A DNA stretch of 64,000 nt from Alcanivorax borkumensis SK2 (GTDB lineage Bacteria; Pseudomonadota; Gammaproteobacteria; Pseudomonadales; Alcanivoracaceae). The position numbers were made by a program, and so were the translations under genes. The stretch is taken from contig NC_008260.1 of assembly GCF_000009365.1 (NCBI RefSeq), positions 2,575,001 through 2,639,000 on the forward strand. The letters run 5' to 3'. This document shows positions 8,471-18,529 of this stretch, piece by piece (positions within the stretch are counted from its first letter, which is position 1; each line of letters starts with the position of its first letter). The notes under the pieces are model-generated. The model had not been told where the DNA came from, did not search any database, and worked only from the letters and a program-made list of their open reading frames with translations.

Positions 8471-9556
8471 TCAGCCCACATTCCAGCTTGGCAGCACCGC
8501 TTCCGCTTGCGCCGGCGCCACGGTAATCTCGCGTGCAACACCGTCCGGGCTGCGCACTTCCAGAGTCACCGCGTCTTCAACACGCCCCTTGGAGTAACGT
8601 GCCACAATGGCCGCCGCCTGCTCCAGCTCTGCCTCGCTACCAAACTCACCGTCCACCAGCGCCAGCGGGCCCGGGCAACTCACCGTGGTAATACTGGTGA
8701 ACTGGTAACGATAACCTTCCAGAAAACGGTTTTCACCTTCTTCACGGCTGATAATCAGTTTGTAATGCGGCTGCGGACGCAGATGACGCCCAACCTTCAG
8801 CAGCATGATGTCATCCAGTTCGTATCGACGCTCATTGCGAGCCTTCCACAGGTCCGCCAGCTTGTTGGAATAAGACTCATCGGTGAGGAAGCAACAGCCA
8901 CCGGCAGGCTGAGCAAAATCGTCCAACCCAAACTTGGCGGCCAGCGCCATTTGCGGTTTCCGGTTACGGCCGGAAAAATCGTGCAACTGCTCCCGGTTTA
9001 CCCAACCTTCGCGCTCAGGCAGCGTAGGGGGCAAGTTTTTTGCGCACAGAGGGCGTAAAAGACGGTCGTCAGCACCGGACTCCTGGCTAATGATCGGCAT
9101 CGTTTCCTTGCGCTGACTCTTCGGGCGCTGACCAATCACTTCACCAGTAACGATAAAATCAAAGCCCCGATCACCGGCCAACTCCCGGGCCTTGTTAATC
9201 ATCAGAGTGGCCTGATTAACCATGAAAATCTTACAGTCGAGACAGGGATTCAGGTTTGCGCCGTAACCATGCTTGGGGTTGAGCACCACATCCTTGTACT
9301 CCTCGGAGATATCAATGATATGCATTTTAATGCCCAGCTGCTCCGCAACCCACAAGGCGTTATTACGCTTTTCCTTATCCTTGTCTTTCTTGCGAATAGC
9401 ATGGGTATGCCCCTCCACACAGAAACCAGTGTAGAAATTCACGCCCTCTACCTCGATGCCCTGGTCCTGCATGACTTTCACTGCCAGCATGGAGTCCAGT
9501 CCACCGGACACCAGTGCAATGGCGCGACGCTTGATTGGTTGGCTTGCCTCTGTCAT
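8471..9556 (-). CDS. PP-loop ATPase, MnmA/TtuA-like (probable tRNA or metabolite thiolation)
   Basis: This 361-residue protein has an N-terminal PP-loop SGGLDSM (about residues 17-23) used to adenylate substrates. It has conserved cysteines in NPCLDCK and GGCCFL, as in sulfur-transferring members. Similar proteins are often annotated as MnmA-like tRNA thiolases, but it lacks the usual MnmA architecture, so the substrate is unknown. The start at 9556 (MTEASQPIKRRAIALVSGG) was chosen over upstream codons for its AGG and family fit. The coupled TusA-like gene supports a sulfur-relay role (inference). Confidence 0.72.
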   Translation of the reverse strand: MTEASQPIKRRAIALVSGGLDSMLAVKVMQDQGIEVEGVNFYTGFCVEGHTHAIRKKDKDKEKRNNALWVAEQLGIKMHIIDISEEYKDVVLNPKHGYGANLNPCLDCKIFMVNQATLMINKARELAGDRGFDFIVTGEVIGQRPKSQRKETMPIISQESGADDRLLRPLCAKNLPPTLPEREGWVNREQLHDFSGRNRKPQMALAAKFGLDDFAQPAGGCCFLTDESYSNKLADLWKARNERRYELDDIMLLKVGRHLRPQPHYKLIISREEGENRFLEGYRYQFTSITTVSCPGPLALVDGEFGSEAELEQAAAIVARYSKGRVEDAVTLEVRSPDGVAREITVAPAQAEAVLPSWNVG

Positions 9557-9658
9557 CGAAAAACCTGCGTTGCTGTGGGGACAGCTCAAAATTTGGGCGG
9601 CGCAGTATAGCAATGGTCGGCCTAAGGCGCATCCTCCCAATCGCCCCGCCTCAACCCG

Positions 9659-11491
9659 CTACTTACGAAAAAAAGCAGAGAGGTCCCGCAACACATCAGC
9701 CAACGCCTCGCTGAGCTGCGCCAACACAGTGTCGGGCTCGCTCACCGGACCATCGTGCGCATCGCTTATGCGCATTTCTAACAACCCGCCCGCCCCCAAA
9801 GGCATGGCTACTTTGTAGTCCGGCCCCACATACGCCAGCGCATCCCAACTGGCCACCAGCCGGTAGGCATCACCTTGCGGCCCCAGCAGAGAGTGCCCCA
9901 CGCTATAATCGCTGGCGGGGTTCTGCACCCCCAGCATGGGCAACAAGGTAGGCACCACATCCAGGTGGCTGGTGGGCCGCGTCACCACCCCCGGCACATT
10001 GCCCGGAAACGCCAGCACCAGCGGCACATGAATTTGCTCGTTATGGAATTCGGAATTGTGCCCCCAACGGCCGTTTTCCATAAACTCTTCCCCGTGATCG
10101 CCAGTAACAACCACAATGGTATTGTCCAGCCTCCCGCTCGCCTTCATGAAGCCAAGCACTCGCCCCAATTGCTGATCCAGGTGGTGGGAAGCGTTGACAT
10201 AACGACGAAAGATACCGGGCATATCCGCCTTCAAATCCATGGTGGCGTAGTTCATCTCTGGCAGATAATCCTTACGGATCACGCTCTCATCCGGGAAATA
10301 ATAACGCGCATGGGCGGACTCAAAGAACATGAACCCCATGAATGGCATGCCGACTTTTTGTTCGCCGAAAAAATCCAGTAACCGCTCTACATTACGACGA
10401 TCCCGCTGCCAACCCGGCCCCACATCATCACTGAGCATATCCTTCTCAGGCACCGACACAAAAAGGGTTTTGTCGAACTCCGGATAACTGAAATTGGCAC
10501 TGGTATACAGCCCCATGTGGTACCCCGCCTGCTGCAACTGCTGCATCAGCAAAGGGGGCTTGCGCTCATCAAGCACACTGAACCAGTAATTGCCGGGCAA
10601 ACCGTAGAACAGACTAAACAGACCCATTCGGGTGCCATTACCCCCGCTATAATGCTGGGTAAACCGAATCCCGTGCTGCGCAGAGAATCGCCACAGGTTC
10701 GGCATAATCTCCGGTGTCAGCATATCCCAACGCAACGATTCTGCCACTAGCACGAGGAGGTTAGGACGGGGCGCATCGGCACTAACTCGCAATGGCTCCT
10801 TCGGGTAATTCAAACGCCCTTTGGCATCGGCTTCCAGACGAGTGCTGCGCACCATAGTTATCCCCCACTTTTCCGCCACCCGGCGAAACGTGGTGGGCTG
10901 GTAGAAGGGAATACTCTGGGCCGCCATCAGCACCGGGCGATACCCTTTCAGGTGGCTGACACCGTAGGCCGCACGCTCCCCCACCATGCACAACACCAAC
11001 AAGGACACCAGCAGCCCCAAGCGCGGCACGGAACGGGAACGCAGCACGTACAGCACAACGCCGTGAATCAGCAGCACCGCCACACAGATAGCGGCCACGG
11101 TCCAGGACGTTCCCGCACTGCCGCCCATGGATTCAATTCCACCCGGGGTGGTAATCAGGTTCCAGACAAAGCCATTAATATGAAAGCCGTAAATGGCATA
11201 GATCTGACCATCGACCAACAACAGCATCGTCATCAACGCCGCCAGCACCACCACCCCCACCGCCTGCACACTGCGCCCCGGAAGGTTACCCAACAACCAA
11301 CCCAGCGCAGCCACCAACAGCACATAGAGGAAAGCGTAACCACTCAGGGCCACGAGCATGAAGAGCAGACTCAGAGACGGCAAGACAACCAGCGTGCCTC
11401 GCCCAACCCAGGCGTTGAGAATAAAAAACAACAAGAAAAGAAAGACGTAATAACCGCGCAGGGATATCCTGCCAAGACGCTGCTGGCACAT
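9659..11491 (-). CDS. YejM/PbgA-like inner-membrane sulfatase-fold protein
   Basis: About 610 residues. The first 200 contain five or so transmembrane helices. The rest is a periplasmic alkaline-phosphatase/sulfatase domain: LVLVAESLRWDML, GGNGTRMGLFSLFYGLPGNYW (Thr in the nucleophile position) and VVVTGDHGEEF. This layout is shared by YejM/PbgA (LPS homeostasis) and LTA-synthase-like proteins; the substrate here is unknown. The start is the ATG at 11491; a GTG at 11500 is also possible. It lies 53 bases after the ATP-grasp gene, so it may belong to that operon. Confidence 0.78.
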   Translation of the reverse strand: MCQQRLGRISLRGYYVFLFLLFFILNAWVGRGTLVVLPSLSLLFMLVALSGYAFLYVLLVAALGWLLGNLPGRSVQAVGVVVLAALMTMLLLVDGQIYAIYGFHINGFVWNLITTPGGIESMGGSAGTSWTVAAICVAVLLIHGVVLYVLRSRSVPRLGLLVSLLVLCMVGERAAYGVSHLKGYRPVLMAAQSIPFYQPTTFRRVAEKWGITMVRSTRLEADAKGRLNYPKEPLRVSADAPRPNLLVLVAESLRWDMLTPEIMPNLWRFSAQHGIRFTQHYSGGNGTRMGLFSLFYGLPGNYWFSVLDERKPPLLMQQLQQAGYHMGLYTSANFSYPEFDKTLFVSVPEKDMLSDDVGPGWQRDRRNVERLLDFFGEQKVGMPFMGFMFFESAHARYYFPDESVIRKDYLPEMNYATMDLKADMPGIFRRYVNASHHLDQQLGRVLGFMKASGRLDNTIVVVTGDHGEEFMENGRWGHNSEFHNEQIHVPLVLAFPGNVPGVVTRPTSHLDVVPTLLPMLGVQNPASDYSVGHSLLGPQGDAYRLVASWDALAYVGPDYKVAMPLGAGGLLEMRISDAHDGPVSEPDTVLAQLSEALADVLRDLSAFFRK

Positions 11492-11553
11492 CACAACCAC
11501 TCATGGAAACAGGGCATAAAAGCCTATTTCCACAAGCTTAAAATGAGCTTAAA

Positions 11554-12546
11554 TCAACCCTCTTTTTGTTCGGCTAACACCGGCCCAGCCACTGCAAATT
11601 GTTGTTTTGCGAAGGCCACTCGCTCGGCCACCGGACGGGTTTCGCCTTTGAGGGCCTCAAGTTGTTTTTCAACGATCTGGCAACGGCGCAGCAGGCCATC
11701 ATCCATGGCAATCTGAATATTCAGGCCTGGGCGGGCATTGAGCTCCAGCATCATCGGCCCATGCTCGTGGTCCATGACCAGATCCACACCAAGGTAACCC
11801 AACCCGGTTAGGTCATAGCAACGCGCCGCCAGCTCCAGGCATTCCTGCCAGTCCGGTACCGTCAGCCCAGCCACTGGATTAGCCGTATCCGGGTGACGCT
11901 CGATCTTGAGGTTGTGCCAGGTGCCATCCAGAGTAACCCCGGACGCCAAATCCAGGCCCACACCAATCGCCCCCTGGTGTAGGTTCGCCTTTCCTTGGGA
12001 CTGTCGAGTAGGCAGACGCAGCATCGCCGCCACCGGGTATCCCTTGAGCACGATAATTCGGATATCCGGCACGCCCTCAAAACTGATCCGGTTGAACAAT
12101 TCCGTAGAACGAACCCGATACTCGATCAACGCCTGATCGCGATGGCCGCCCAGAGAATAAATGCCGGAAATGATCCCGGAAATATGATGTTCCAACTCTT
12201 CCGTGGTAATGATACGCCCGGAGGCAGAACGGAAATAATCTTCAAAGCGGTCGGCAATCACCATAATGCCGTCGCCTCCCGCCCCTTGAGCAGGCTTGAT
12301 CACGAAATCACGGTGCTGTTCCACTACCCGGTGCAAAGTACTGATGCCCTGCTCTGTGGCGATGGTGCCATACATGTGTGGCACCCGAATCCCCGCATCC
12401 AGCGCCATCTTCTTAGTCTGGATCTTGTCGTCCACCAGCGGATACAAGCTGCGCTTATTGTAGCGAAGAATGTAATCGCCGTTCCGTTGGTTAATGCCCA
12501 TCACACCACGGGCACGCAGGGCTTTTCGGGTTTTAGACCAGAACAT
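11554..12546 (-). CDS. Alpha-L-glutamate ligase-like ATP-grasp protein (RloC-type)
   Basis: This 330-residue cytosolic ATP-grasp protein is related to RimK. Visible motifs are DKIQTKKMALDAGI, the ATP-binding FVIKPAQGAGGDGIMVI, and MMLELNARPGLNIQIAM with the metal ligands. It is the last gene of a three-gene coupled set (TAATG overlap at 12546). In Pseudomonas the equivalent trio has been linked to osmotic tolerance (recalled as rloA-rloB-rloC). The ligase substrate is unknown. Confidence 0.8.
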   Translation of the reverse strand: MFWSKTRKALRARGVMGINQRNGDYILRYNKRSLYPLVDDKIQTKKMALDAGIRVPHMYGTIATEQGISTLHRVVEQHRDFVIKPAQGAGGDGIMVIADRFEDYFRSASGRIITTEELEHHISGIISGIYSLGGHRDQALIEYRVRSTELFNRISFEGVPDIRIIVLKGYPVAAMLRLPTRQSQGKANLHQGAIGVGLDLASGVTLDGTWHNLKIERHPDTANPVAGLTVPDWQECLELAARCYDLTGLGYLGVDLVMDHEHGPMMLELNARPGLNIQIAMDDGLLRRCQIVEKQLEALKGETRPVAERVAFAKQQFAVAGPVLAEQKEG

Positions 12547-14081
12547 TAGTGCTTATCCCCGTCCACCATGGCACGAAAACGCAACAGCTCCGTGAGGCGA
12601 TAGCCACGGTAATGGCCCATCAATACCATAATGGCCGCCAGGCAAAGCAGCACGCCTGGGAAGGTGAACACGAAATACACCAGCGGCTGCCACACCATCA
12701 GCAAGTGGCAGAAAATCGCCGCCACCAGCGTTCCCAGTGCCACTTTCAAGGACTGGGTCCCGCCACGCTCTTCCCAAACGATGGACGTCCGCTCGATCAC
12801 CATGGTCAGAATCACCATAGGGAACAGCGCCACCGACAAACCTGAACCGATGCCCAGCTTGTAGCCCAGCAGGCTAATCAGTGCCATAGCGATCACCACA
12901 AAGGTAAGCACCACGGAAAGCCGGGGCAATAACTGTAATTTAAGATGTTCGAGATAGGAGCGCACAGACAGCCCGATGGCGGTGATGGACGTAAACAACA
13001 ACCCCCCCCAGACCACTTGCGTCTCGCGGAAGGCCAAGGCGATCAACACGGGTGTAAAGGTACCCAGGGTTTCCATACCGATAAGAGAACGGATAAACAG
13101 CACCAGCAGTACCCCCACCGGGATCATCACCAGAATGCGGTACAGCTGCTGAGCAGGAAGCGGTAGTTCATACAAGGAGAAATCAATAAAGCTACTCACG
13201 TCTTTCAGACGTAGAGACTGAGCCAACTGCAGCGCGCTCATTTCGTTTTCGTGCACGCTGAAGCTCACATCCGCAGACTTGCCGCCTTCGATATTCAACA
13301 GCGGCCCAGGCCCGCTCCACCAAACCAGACGATCATCCGGCAGCCCCTGCTGACCATTGAGCGGGTTGAAATAGAGCCATTCCTTGCCGTTAAAACTACG
13401 CAACCAAAGCTCAGGTTGCTGCCCTTGGCTCTCCGCCAGCCGCAAGGTATGCACCGGCTCCGCAGGAATATGCGCCACCGCCAGCAGCAGATCGATCACT
13501 TTAGCCCGGTTCTCCGGACTTACATCGCTGCCCAGCAGAAGCTGAACATTATCGTTTTCAAGCTCATTAACCCGCTTGATGGTCTCACTGATAAAGGTTT
13601 CCACATCCGCTGAGTGCTGACGAATAGGCTCAAGCAACGCGTCCGCAGCCAGCTTTTCTGGGCCATCCAGAGTAGGCGCAGGCCGGAATTGGGGCCCCGG
13701 ATCCTTCTCCGGCACATCCGCATAGCGAGGAGTCAACATAAGGCGGTAATAGAGGTACTGATTGCCTTCGGCGCGGCGGGATGACCAAGTAACCTGGCGG
13801 TTACCCTTATCCACATTCACATTTACGCCGTAATTATTGGAAATAAAACTCTCGTTAAGAGTGGTATAGCCAGCCCCCAGCGGTGGCACAAACATACGTA
13901 CTTTGACAGGCTTATTGGCCTTTGCGACAAAAGACACCTGAGAATCGACCACCCAAACCGGGTCTTTCTCATCCTGACTCAGCGGCACATTTTGCACCAA
14001 CAGCTGATAAGCAATACTTCCGCCGCCCAGCAACAAAAGGAAAACGGCAAGCAACCGCGCTTGCAACTTCACAGAACCCAT
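12546..14081 (-). CDS. Inactive-transglutaminase 7TM membrane protein (RloB-type)
   Basis: 511 residues. An N-terminal signal anchor (about 8-25) leads into a periplasmic domain to about residue 300 with an inactive transglutaminase-like region, followed by seven or so transmembrane helices (LYRILVMIPVGVLLVLFI, TFTPVLIALAFRETQVVWG, and so on). This architecture is conserved beside retropepsin-like and ATP-grasp genes. Both junctions are TAATG overlaps, so translation is coupled across the whole trio. The role is inferred from context as envelope or osmotic-stress adaptation. Confidence 0.82.
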   Translation of the reverse strand: MGSVKLQARLLAVFLLLLGGGSIAYQLLVQNVPLSQDEKDPVWVVDSQVSFVAKANKPVKVRMFVPPLGAGYTTLNESFISNNYGVNVNVDKGNRQVTWSSRRAEGNQYLYYRLMLTPRYADVPEKDPGPQFRPAPTLDGPEKLAADALLEPIRQHSADVETFISETIKRVNELENDNVQLLLGSDVSPENRAKVIDLLLAVAHIPAEPVHTLRLAESQGQQPELWLRSFNGKEWLYFNPLNGQQGLPDDRLVWWSGPGPLLNIEGGKSADVSFSVHENEMSALQLAQSLRLKDVSSFIDFSLYELPLPAQQLYRILVMIPVGVLLVLFIRSLIGMETLGTFTPVLIALAFRETQVVWGGLLFTSITAIGLSVRSYLEHLKLQLLPRLSVVLTFVVIAMALISLLGYKLGIGSGLSVALFPMVILTMVIERTSIVWEERGGTQSLKVALGTLVAAIFCHLLMVWQPLVYFVFTFPGVLLCLAAIMVLMGHYRGYRLTELLRFRAMVDGDKH

Positions 14082-14686
14082 TATAGCGCCTCGGCAGCCT
14101 CCATCGTTTGGTCGTCGCTTTCGACAACATTATCCTTACTGTCCTGACAATCAGGCTCTCCAGCCGCCATTGATAACGACGGGTCCACCAGTGCACCTAA
14201 CCCTTGCAGAGCCTCGGAGCCCATCAGCAACGGGTAGCGAAACTCACTACGATTTGTCAGGTTAACTTCAACCTGTTCCTGGCGCCGACCCATGCAGATA
14301 GTCAACGTCACCACCGGGCGACGACTGTAATCCCGGTCACCGGGCGCCACACTCTCTGCCCGCCGTTTAATGCGCACATGCCCAGATAACGGCAGTTCCA
14401 CATCATCCCATTGTTCTCTGGTAACACTCCATTCTTCCCGGTCATCACGGTCAATAGCCAAGTCGAACTCAACCATTTCAACACCATCGCGCTCAAAAGT
14501 ACGGATATAACGAGCGCTTAACGAGCCGGAACCGGCGCCGGTATCCAGCTTGGCCGGTACAGTAATCCCTAACTCCTTGATGTGCACCTTTTCATGCAAG
14601 CCATAAATCATTTTACCGGATGCTCCATCGGCCACCGCCGCTAAGGGCGATAAAACCAACAGTAAAGCAAGCAGTGTACGCATCAT
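14081..14686 (-). CDS. Retropepsin-like zinc protease family protein (RloA-type)
   Basis: This 201-residue exported protein has a signal peptide (MMRTLLALLLVLSPLAAVADG). AKLDTGAGSGSLSA around residue 46 is the aspartic-protease-like DTGA motif typical of retropepsin folds. A later PLLMGSEAL is the usual structural partner. It heads the operon and overlaps the 7TM gene in a TAATG. The acidic C-terminal tail (DNVVESDDQTMEAAEAL) is unremarkable. The peptidase activity of this family is doubtful in many members; the call concerns the fold. Confidence 0.82.
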   Translation of the reverse strand: MMRTLLALLLVLSPLAAVADGASGKMIYGLHEKVHIKELGITVPAKLDTGAGSGSLSARYIRTFERDGVEMVEFDLAIDRDDREEWSVTREQWDDVELPLSGHVRIKRRAESVAPGDRDYSRRPVVTLTICMGRRQEQVEVNLTNRSEFRYPLLMGSEALQGLGALVDPSLSMAAGEPDCQDSKDNVVESDDQTMEAAEAL

Positions 14687-14885
14687 AACAACCTGATTGT
14701 AAAAGCATTACAGCCGAGCCACGGAAGCACGGACCCAACATCTGAGCCTTCTCCCGGAAAATAGTTGCGCCATTCTAGGCGATCATTGGGTCTCTCGCAG
14801 GCTCAACGTTGAAATTTTGAACTTGTTCACAATTGCCAATCTTACGATAAAGGCTGACCGGCGGGCTATCACCCACACGCCACGC

Positions 14886-14894
14886 TGCTATAAT
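14886..14894 (+). promoter_or_regulatory. Extended -10 promoter of typA
   Basis: TGCTATAAT is a perfect extended -10 element (TGn plus TATAAT) 58 bases before the typA start. No convincing -35 is present, which fits extended -10 promoters. Confidence 0.6.
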
Positions 14895-14951
14895 GCGCGC
14901 CCCTGCGAAACCGCTGGCCCGGTTTCGCCCACCATATTTGGAGCATCACTA

Positions 14952-16760
14952 GTGATTGAACGTCTGCGCAATATCGCCATCATCGCCCACGTTGACCACG
15001 GCAAAACCACCTTGGTGGATAAGCTGTTGCAACAATCTGGCACCCTGGGAGATCGCGCCGGCGACATCGAACGGGTCATGGACTCCAACGATCTGGAAAA
15101 AGAGCGGGGCATTACTATCCTGTCCAAAAATACCGCTATCCAGTGGAATGACTATCGCATCAACATCGTAGACACCCCAGGCCACGCCGACTTCGGCGGT
15201 GAAGTAGAACGGGTTATGTCTATGGTGGATTCCGTACTACTGCTGGTAGACGCAGTGGACGGCCCCATGCCACAAACCCGCTTCGTGACCCAAAAGGCGT
15301 TCGCCGCCGGCCTTAAGCCGATTGTCGTGATCAACAAAATCGACCGCCCTGGTTCCCGCCCGGACTGGGTAATGGATCAGGTCTTCGATCTGTTCGATAA
15401 CCTGGGCGCCACCGACGAGCAGCTGGACTTCCCGGTGATTTACGCCTCGGCCCTGAACGGCATTGCCGGCCTGGAGGCGGATGACTTGGCCGACGACATG
15501 ACCCCACTGCTGCAAGCCATCGTCGACAAAGTTGACTACCCCAACGTCGATGCGGACGGCCCTTTCCAGATGCAAATTTCCTCTCTGGATTACAACAGCT
15601 ACCTGGGCATCGTCGGCATTGGCCGCGTTAAGCGCGGCAACATCAAGGCCAACAGCCCGGTGAAAGTGATCGGCGCCGACGGCAATGTCCGTAACGGCAA
15701 GATCCTCACCATCATGGGCTACCATGGCCTGGAGCGTGTCGATGCCAGCACAGCCTCCGCCGGCGAGATTGTCTGCATCACCGGTCTGGATCCGCTGAAC
15801 ATCTCCGACACCCTGTGCGACCCGTTAAACGTGGAAGCTCTGACGCCGCTGAGCGTGGATGAACCCACCGTAAGCATGTTTTTCCACGTAAACACCTCGC
15901 CTTTTGCCGGCCAAGACGGCAAGTTCGTTACTAGCCGTCAGATCCGTGAGCGTCTGGAAGCCGAACTCAAACACAACGTGGCATTGCGCGTAGAAGAAAC
16001 CGGCAGCGCCGATCAATTCCGCGTTTCCGGTCGTGGCGAACTGCACTTGTCAGTACTGATCGAGAACATGCGTCGTGAAGGCTTCGAACTTGCCGTCGGT
16101 CGCCCACAGGTGATCATCCGCGAAGAAGACGGCGTAAAGCAGGAACCCTACGAAACCGTCGTCGCCGACGTGGAAGAACAGCATCAGGGCTCCATCATGG
16201 AGCATCTGGGTTTACGCAAAGCCGAAATGACCAACATGGAACCGGACGGTAAAGGCCGAGTTCGCCTGGAATTCCTGGTGCCTAGCCGTGGCCTGATCGG
16301 TTTCCGTAGCCAGTTCCTGACTCTGACCTCCGGTACCGGCATCCTTAACAGCACCTTCAGCCACTACGGCGAGCACAAAGCCGGCGACATGGCCAAGCGC
16401 ATCAACGGTGTGCTGGTATCCATGGTTAAAGGTAAGGTGCTGGGCTTCGCCCTGTTCAACCTGCAGGAACGTGGCCGCATGCTGATCGACCCGAACGTGG
16501 ATGTGTACGAAGGCCAGATCATCGGTATCCACAGCCGTGGCAACGACCTGGTGGTTAACCCCACCAAAGGTAAGCAGCTGACCAACATGCGCGCCTCCGG
16601 CACAGATGAGAACATCGTTCTCACCCCGCCGATCCGTTTCAGCCTGGAACAAGCGCTGGACTTCATCGAAGACGACGAGCTGGTGGAAGTCACCCCCAAC
16701 TCCCTACGTATTCGCAAGAAGCTGCTCACCGAAACCGAGCGCAAGCGCGCCGGGCGGTAA
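14952..16760 (+). CDS. typA: Ribosome-associated GTPase TypA/BipA
   Basis: TypA is a translational GTPase that aids ribosome assembly and growth under stress. The 602-residue product starts at a GTG ([21 protein letters not shown]) preceded by TTGGAG; the longer upstream reading crosses the promoter and is rejected. G-domain motifs are visible: HVDHGKTTL (G1), RGITI (G2), DTPGHADF (G3), NKID (G4). EF-G-like domains and the TypA-specific C-terminus end at [16 protein letters not shown] strong terminator follows. Confidence 0.97.
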   Translation: MIERLRNIAIIAHVDHGKTTLVDKLLQQSGTLGDRAGDIERVMDSNDLEKERGITILSKNTAIQWNDYRINIVDTPGHADFGGEVERVMSMVDSVLLLVDAVDGPMPQTRFVTQKAFAAGLKPIVVINKIDRPGSRPDWVMDQVFDLFDNLGATDEQLDFPVIYASALNGIAGLEADDLADDMTPLLQAIVDKVDYPNVDADGPFQMQISSLDYNSYLGIVGIGRVKRGNIKANSPVKVIGADGNVRNGKILTIMGYHGLERVDASTASAGEIVCITGLDPLNISDTLCDPLNVEALTPLSVDEPTVSMFFHVNTSPFAGQDGKFVTSRQIRERLEAELKHNVALRVEETGSADQFRVSGRGELHLSVLIENMRREGFELAVGRPQVIIREEDGVKQEPYETVVADVEEQHQGSIMEHLGLRKAEMTNMEPDGKGRVRLEFLVPSRGLIGFRSQFLTLTSGTGILNSTFSHYGEHKAGDMAKRINGVLVSMVKGKVLGFALFNLQERGRMLIDPNVDVYEGQIIGIHSRGNDLVVNPTKGKQLTNMRASGTDENIVLTPPIRFSLEQALDFIEDDELVEVTPNSLRIRKKLLTETERKRAGR

Positions 16761-16785
16761 TTAAGAGCCGCAACAGGCTAGACCT

Positions 16786-16821
16786 AAAAAACGCCACATC
16801 TAAAACGTGGCGTTTTTTTTT
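16786..16821. terminator. Bidirectional terminator after typA
   Basis: A stem acgccac/gtggcgt with flanking A and T runs forms an 11-bp hairpin with a 9-base loop, ending in nine T on the plus strand. It separates typA from the convergent DUF2007 gene and could serve both. Confidence 0.88.
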
Positions 16822-16836
16822 GCATCCAGAGCACCC

Positions 16837-17172
16837 TCAACGCAATAACATCAGCATCAACACCGCACCGATTACCATCCCTACCAGCAACCCCGCCAGA
16901 AAGCCCTGCCCAGCCAGCGGTGTGGGAGCGGTGGCTGGCGACACCACCTCTCGGTCCGCAGGCTGACTGGCCTCAAACTCGGCGATCACCTCCAGGGCGC
17001 GGTCTTCATCGTTCGCGGCCACCCACACCGTCGACAACCCCGCCGCCGGTAACTCACCCATGCCACCTTGCAACATATCGCCATGCACCTGTGCCATAAC
17101 CCCCACCTGATCCAGCAAATTGGCCAGCATATGGGCTTCAATCATGTGGCGCGCCTGAAACACACACTTCAC
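16837..17172 (-). CDS. DUF2007 domain membrane protein
   Basis: 111 residues. The first 70 form a DUF2007 domain ([39 protein letters not shown]), a small ferredoxin-like fold found in putative signalling proteins. A Pro/Ala linker follows, then one transmembrane helix with GxxxG features ([20 protein letters not shown]) ending in Arg. Function is unknown. It converges on typA through the shared terminator. Confidence 0.8.
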   Translation of the reverse strand: MKCVFQARHMIEAHMLANLLDQVGVMAQVHGDMLQGGMGELPAAGLSTVWVAANDEDRALEVIAEFEASQPADREVVSPATAPTPLAGQGFLAGLLVGMVIGAVLMLMLLR

Positions 17173-17237
17173 CGGGCTATCTCCATCATGGGTTCACTGG
17201 GGCTTTCTCCACCACATCCAGCAACGGATACCGCAAA

Positions 17238-17360
17238 CTACGGCCACACCATAGGGCGCCGCGTAAAAAGCGACCCCAGTTTGTCCTGCGGGGCGGGCTC
17301 CCCGCAACCGCCCAATAAAAGCAACAACGCCAAGCCCGCGTATTCCACATCATCATCCAT
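17238..17360 (-). CDS. Possible 40-residue lipoprotein
   Basis: A short frame starts at 17360 with AGGA 4 bases upstream and holds a hydrophobic run ending LLGGC, a weak lipobox. The acidic start MDDDVEYAG is unusual for a signal peptide, and another frame is open over the same DNA. It could equally be non-coding leader between DUF2007 and trmL. I list it for completeness only. Confidence 0.25.
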   Translation of the reverse strand: MDDDVEYAGLALLLLLGGCGEPAPQDKLGSLFTRRPMVWP

Positions 17361-17433
17361 GTCCTGTTATTCTTGTCGTCGTTTTAACCTAACGCCGATC
17401 AGCCTCATTTCCCCCGCCAAGGCCAAACCCGAC

Positions 17434-17904
17434 ATGCTACACATTGCCCTGTTCGAACCGGAAATCCCCCCCAACACTGGCAACATTATCCGTCTAGCCG
17501 CCAACACCGGCGCTCAGCTGCACTTGATTGAACCGTTGGGGTTTTCCCTAGAAGAAAAAAAACTGCGCCGCGCCGGCCTCGACTACAGCGAGTTTGCCGC
17601 ATTACAGGTGCACCGGGATTTTTCCGCATTCCAGGAAAGCGTCGTCGGCCAACGGCTATTCGCCATGACCACCAAAGGCAGCCGCCCTCATAGCCAAGCG
17701 TGTTTTCAGGACGGGGATGTTCTGCTGTTCGGCCCGGAAACCCGTGGCTTGCCGGAGCAAATTCTCGACAGCCTGCCCGCGACACAAAGGCTTCGCCTAC
17801 CCATGGTGGCCGAGAGCCGTAGCCTGAACCTGAGCAACGCCGTTGCCGTCACACTTTACGAAGCATGGCGACAGCTGGGGTACCTTGGAGCAATTGATAA
17901 TTGA
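17434..17904 (+). CDS. trmL: tRNA (cytidine(34)-2'-O)-methyltransferase TrmL
   Basis: TrmL is a SPOUT enzyme that methylates the wobble nucleotide of tRNA-Leu isoacceptors using SAM. The 156-residue length is right. Motifs: [23 protein letters not shown] near the N-terminus (split here by residue limits: PNTGNIIRL), [11 protein letters not shown], and the SAM-knot [20 protein letters not shown]. The start MLHIALFEP fits homologues; the longer upstream frame is antisense to the DUF2007 gene. It is monocistronic. Confidence 0.95.
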   Translation: MLHIALFEPEIPPNTGNIIRLAANTGAQLHLIEPLGFSLEEKKLRRAGLDYSEFAALQVHRDFSAFQESVVGQRLFAMTTKGSRPHSQACFQDGDVLLFGPETRGLPEQILDSLPATQRLRLPMVAESRSLNLSNAVAVTLYEAWRQLGYLGAIDN

Positions 17905-17937
17905 TCGCTACGCGCTCCAGGCCTAGGCCGCCCCTGA

Positions 17938-17981
17938 AATGCAAGAGGCCGCACCCAAACTTGGGCGCGGCCTCTTGCATT
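17938..17981. terminator. Long hairpin between trmL and secB
   Basis: A 15-bp nearly perfect stem (aatgcaagaggccgc with its complement) encloses a loop containing a second small stem (cccaa/ttggg). It sits between two convergent genes. The T tract is short, so termination efficiency is uncertain, but position and strength fit a bidirectional terminator. Confidence 0.65.
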
Positions 17982-18043
17982 AGAAGACAACGAAAACGCC
18001 AATGCGCGCCGTTATCCATTCTTTATTTTCAACAATTAAACCA

Positions 18044-18517
18044 TTACTGAACGGTCTCACCAGCGGCAGCTGCGTTGCCTTGCTGCTGATCACGCTGCTG
18101 TTGATACAGCGCATCGAAGTTGATCGGTTGCAGCACCATTTGCGGGAATGAGCCTTTCGCAACCAGGTCCGATACCACTTCACGGACATATGGGAACAAC
18201 AGATTAGGGCAATAGGCGCCCAGAAGCTGAGCACGCTCTTCACCGTCAATGCCTTTCACAGTGAATATCCCAGCCTGCTTTACTTCTACCAAATAAAACG
18301 TCTTTTCTTCAGCTTCGTCCTTGGCGGTCACCGTCACGGTAATTTCCACTTCGAACTCATCGCCTTCACCAACGCGACGGGCACTGTTGTTCAGCTGCAC
18401 GTTCACCTTAGGCTTCCATTCCTGCAGGAACACTTCCGGTGCCCCCGGGCACTCGAACGAGGTGTCTTTGAGGTAGATACGCTGCAGTTGGAAAACCTGT
18501 TGCTGTTCATCAGCCAT
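18044..18517 (-). CDS. secB: Protein-export chaperone SecB
   Basis: SecB is a cytosolic homotetramer that keeps preproteins unfolded and hands them to SecA. The 157-residue sequence has typical features: FQLQRIYLKDTSFECPGAP near the start, an alternating beta region, and LLGAYCPNLLFPYVREVV, the most conserved block. The tail QQQRDQQQGNAAAAGE is the usual variable C-terminus. It lies 12 bases after grxC, an arrangement shared by many gammaproteobacteria. Confidence 0.96.
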   Translation of the reverse strand: MADEQQQVFQLQRIYLKDTSFECPGAPEVFLQEWKPKVNVQLNNSARRVGEGDEFEVEITVTVTAKDEAEEKTFYLVEVKQAGIFTVKGIDGEERAQLLGAYCPNLLFPYVREVVSDLVAKGSFPQMVLQPINFDALYQQQRDQQQGNAAAAGETVQ

Positions 18518-18529
18518 ATTCTTCTCCTG

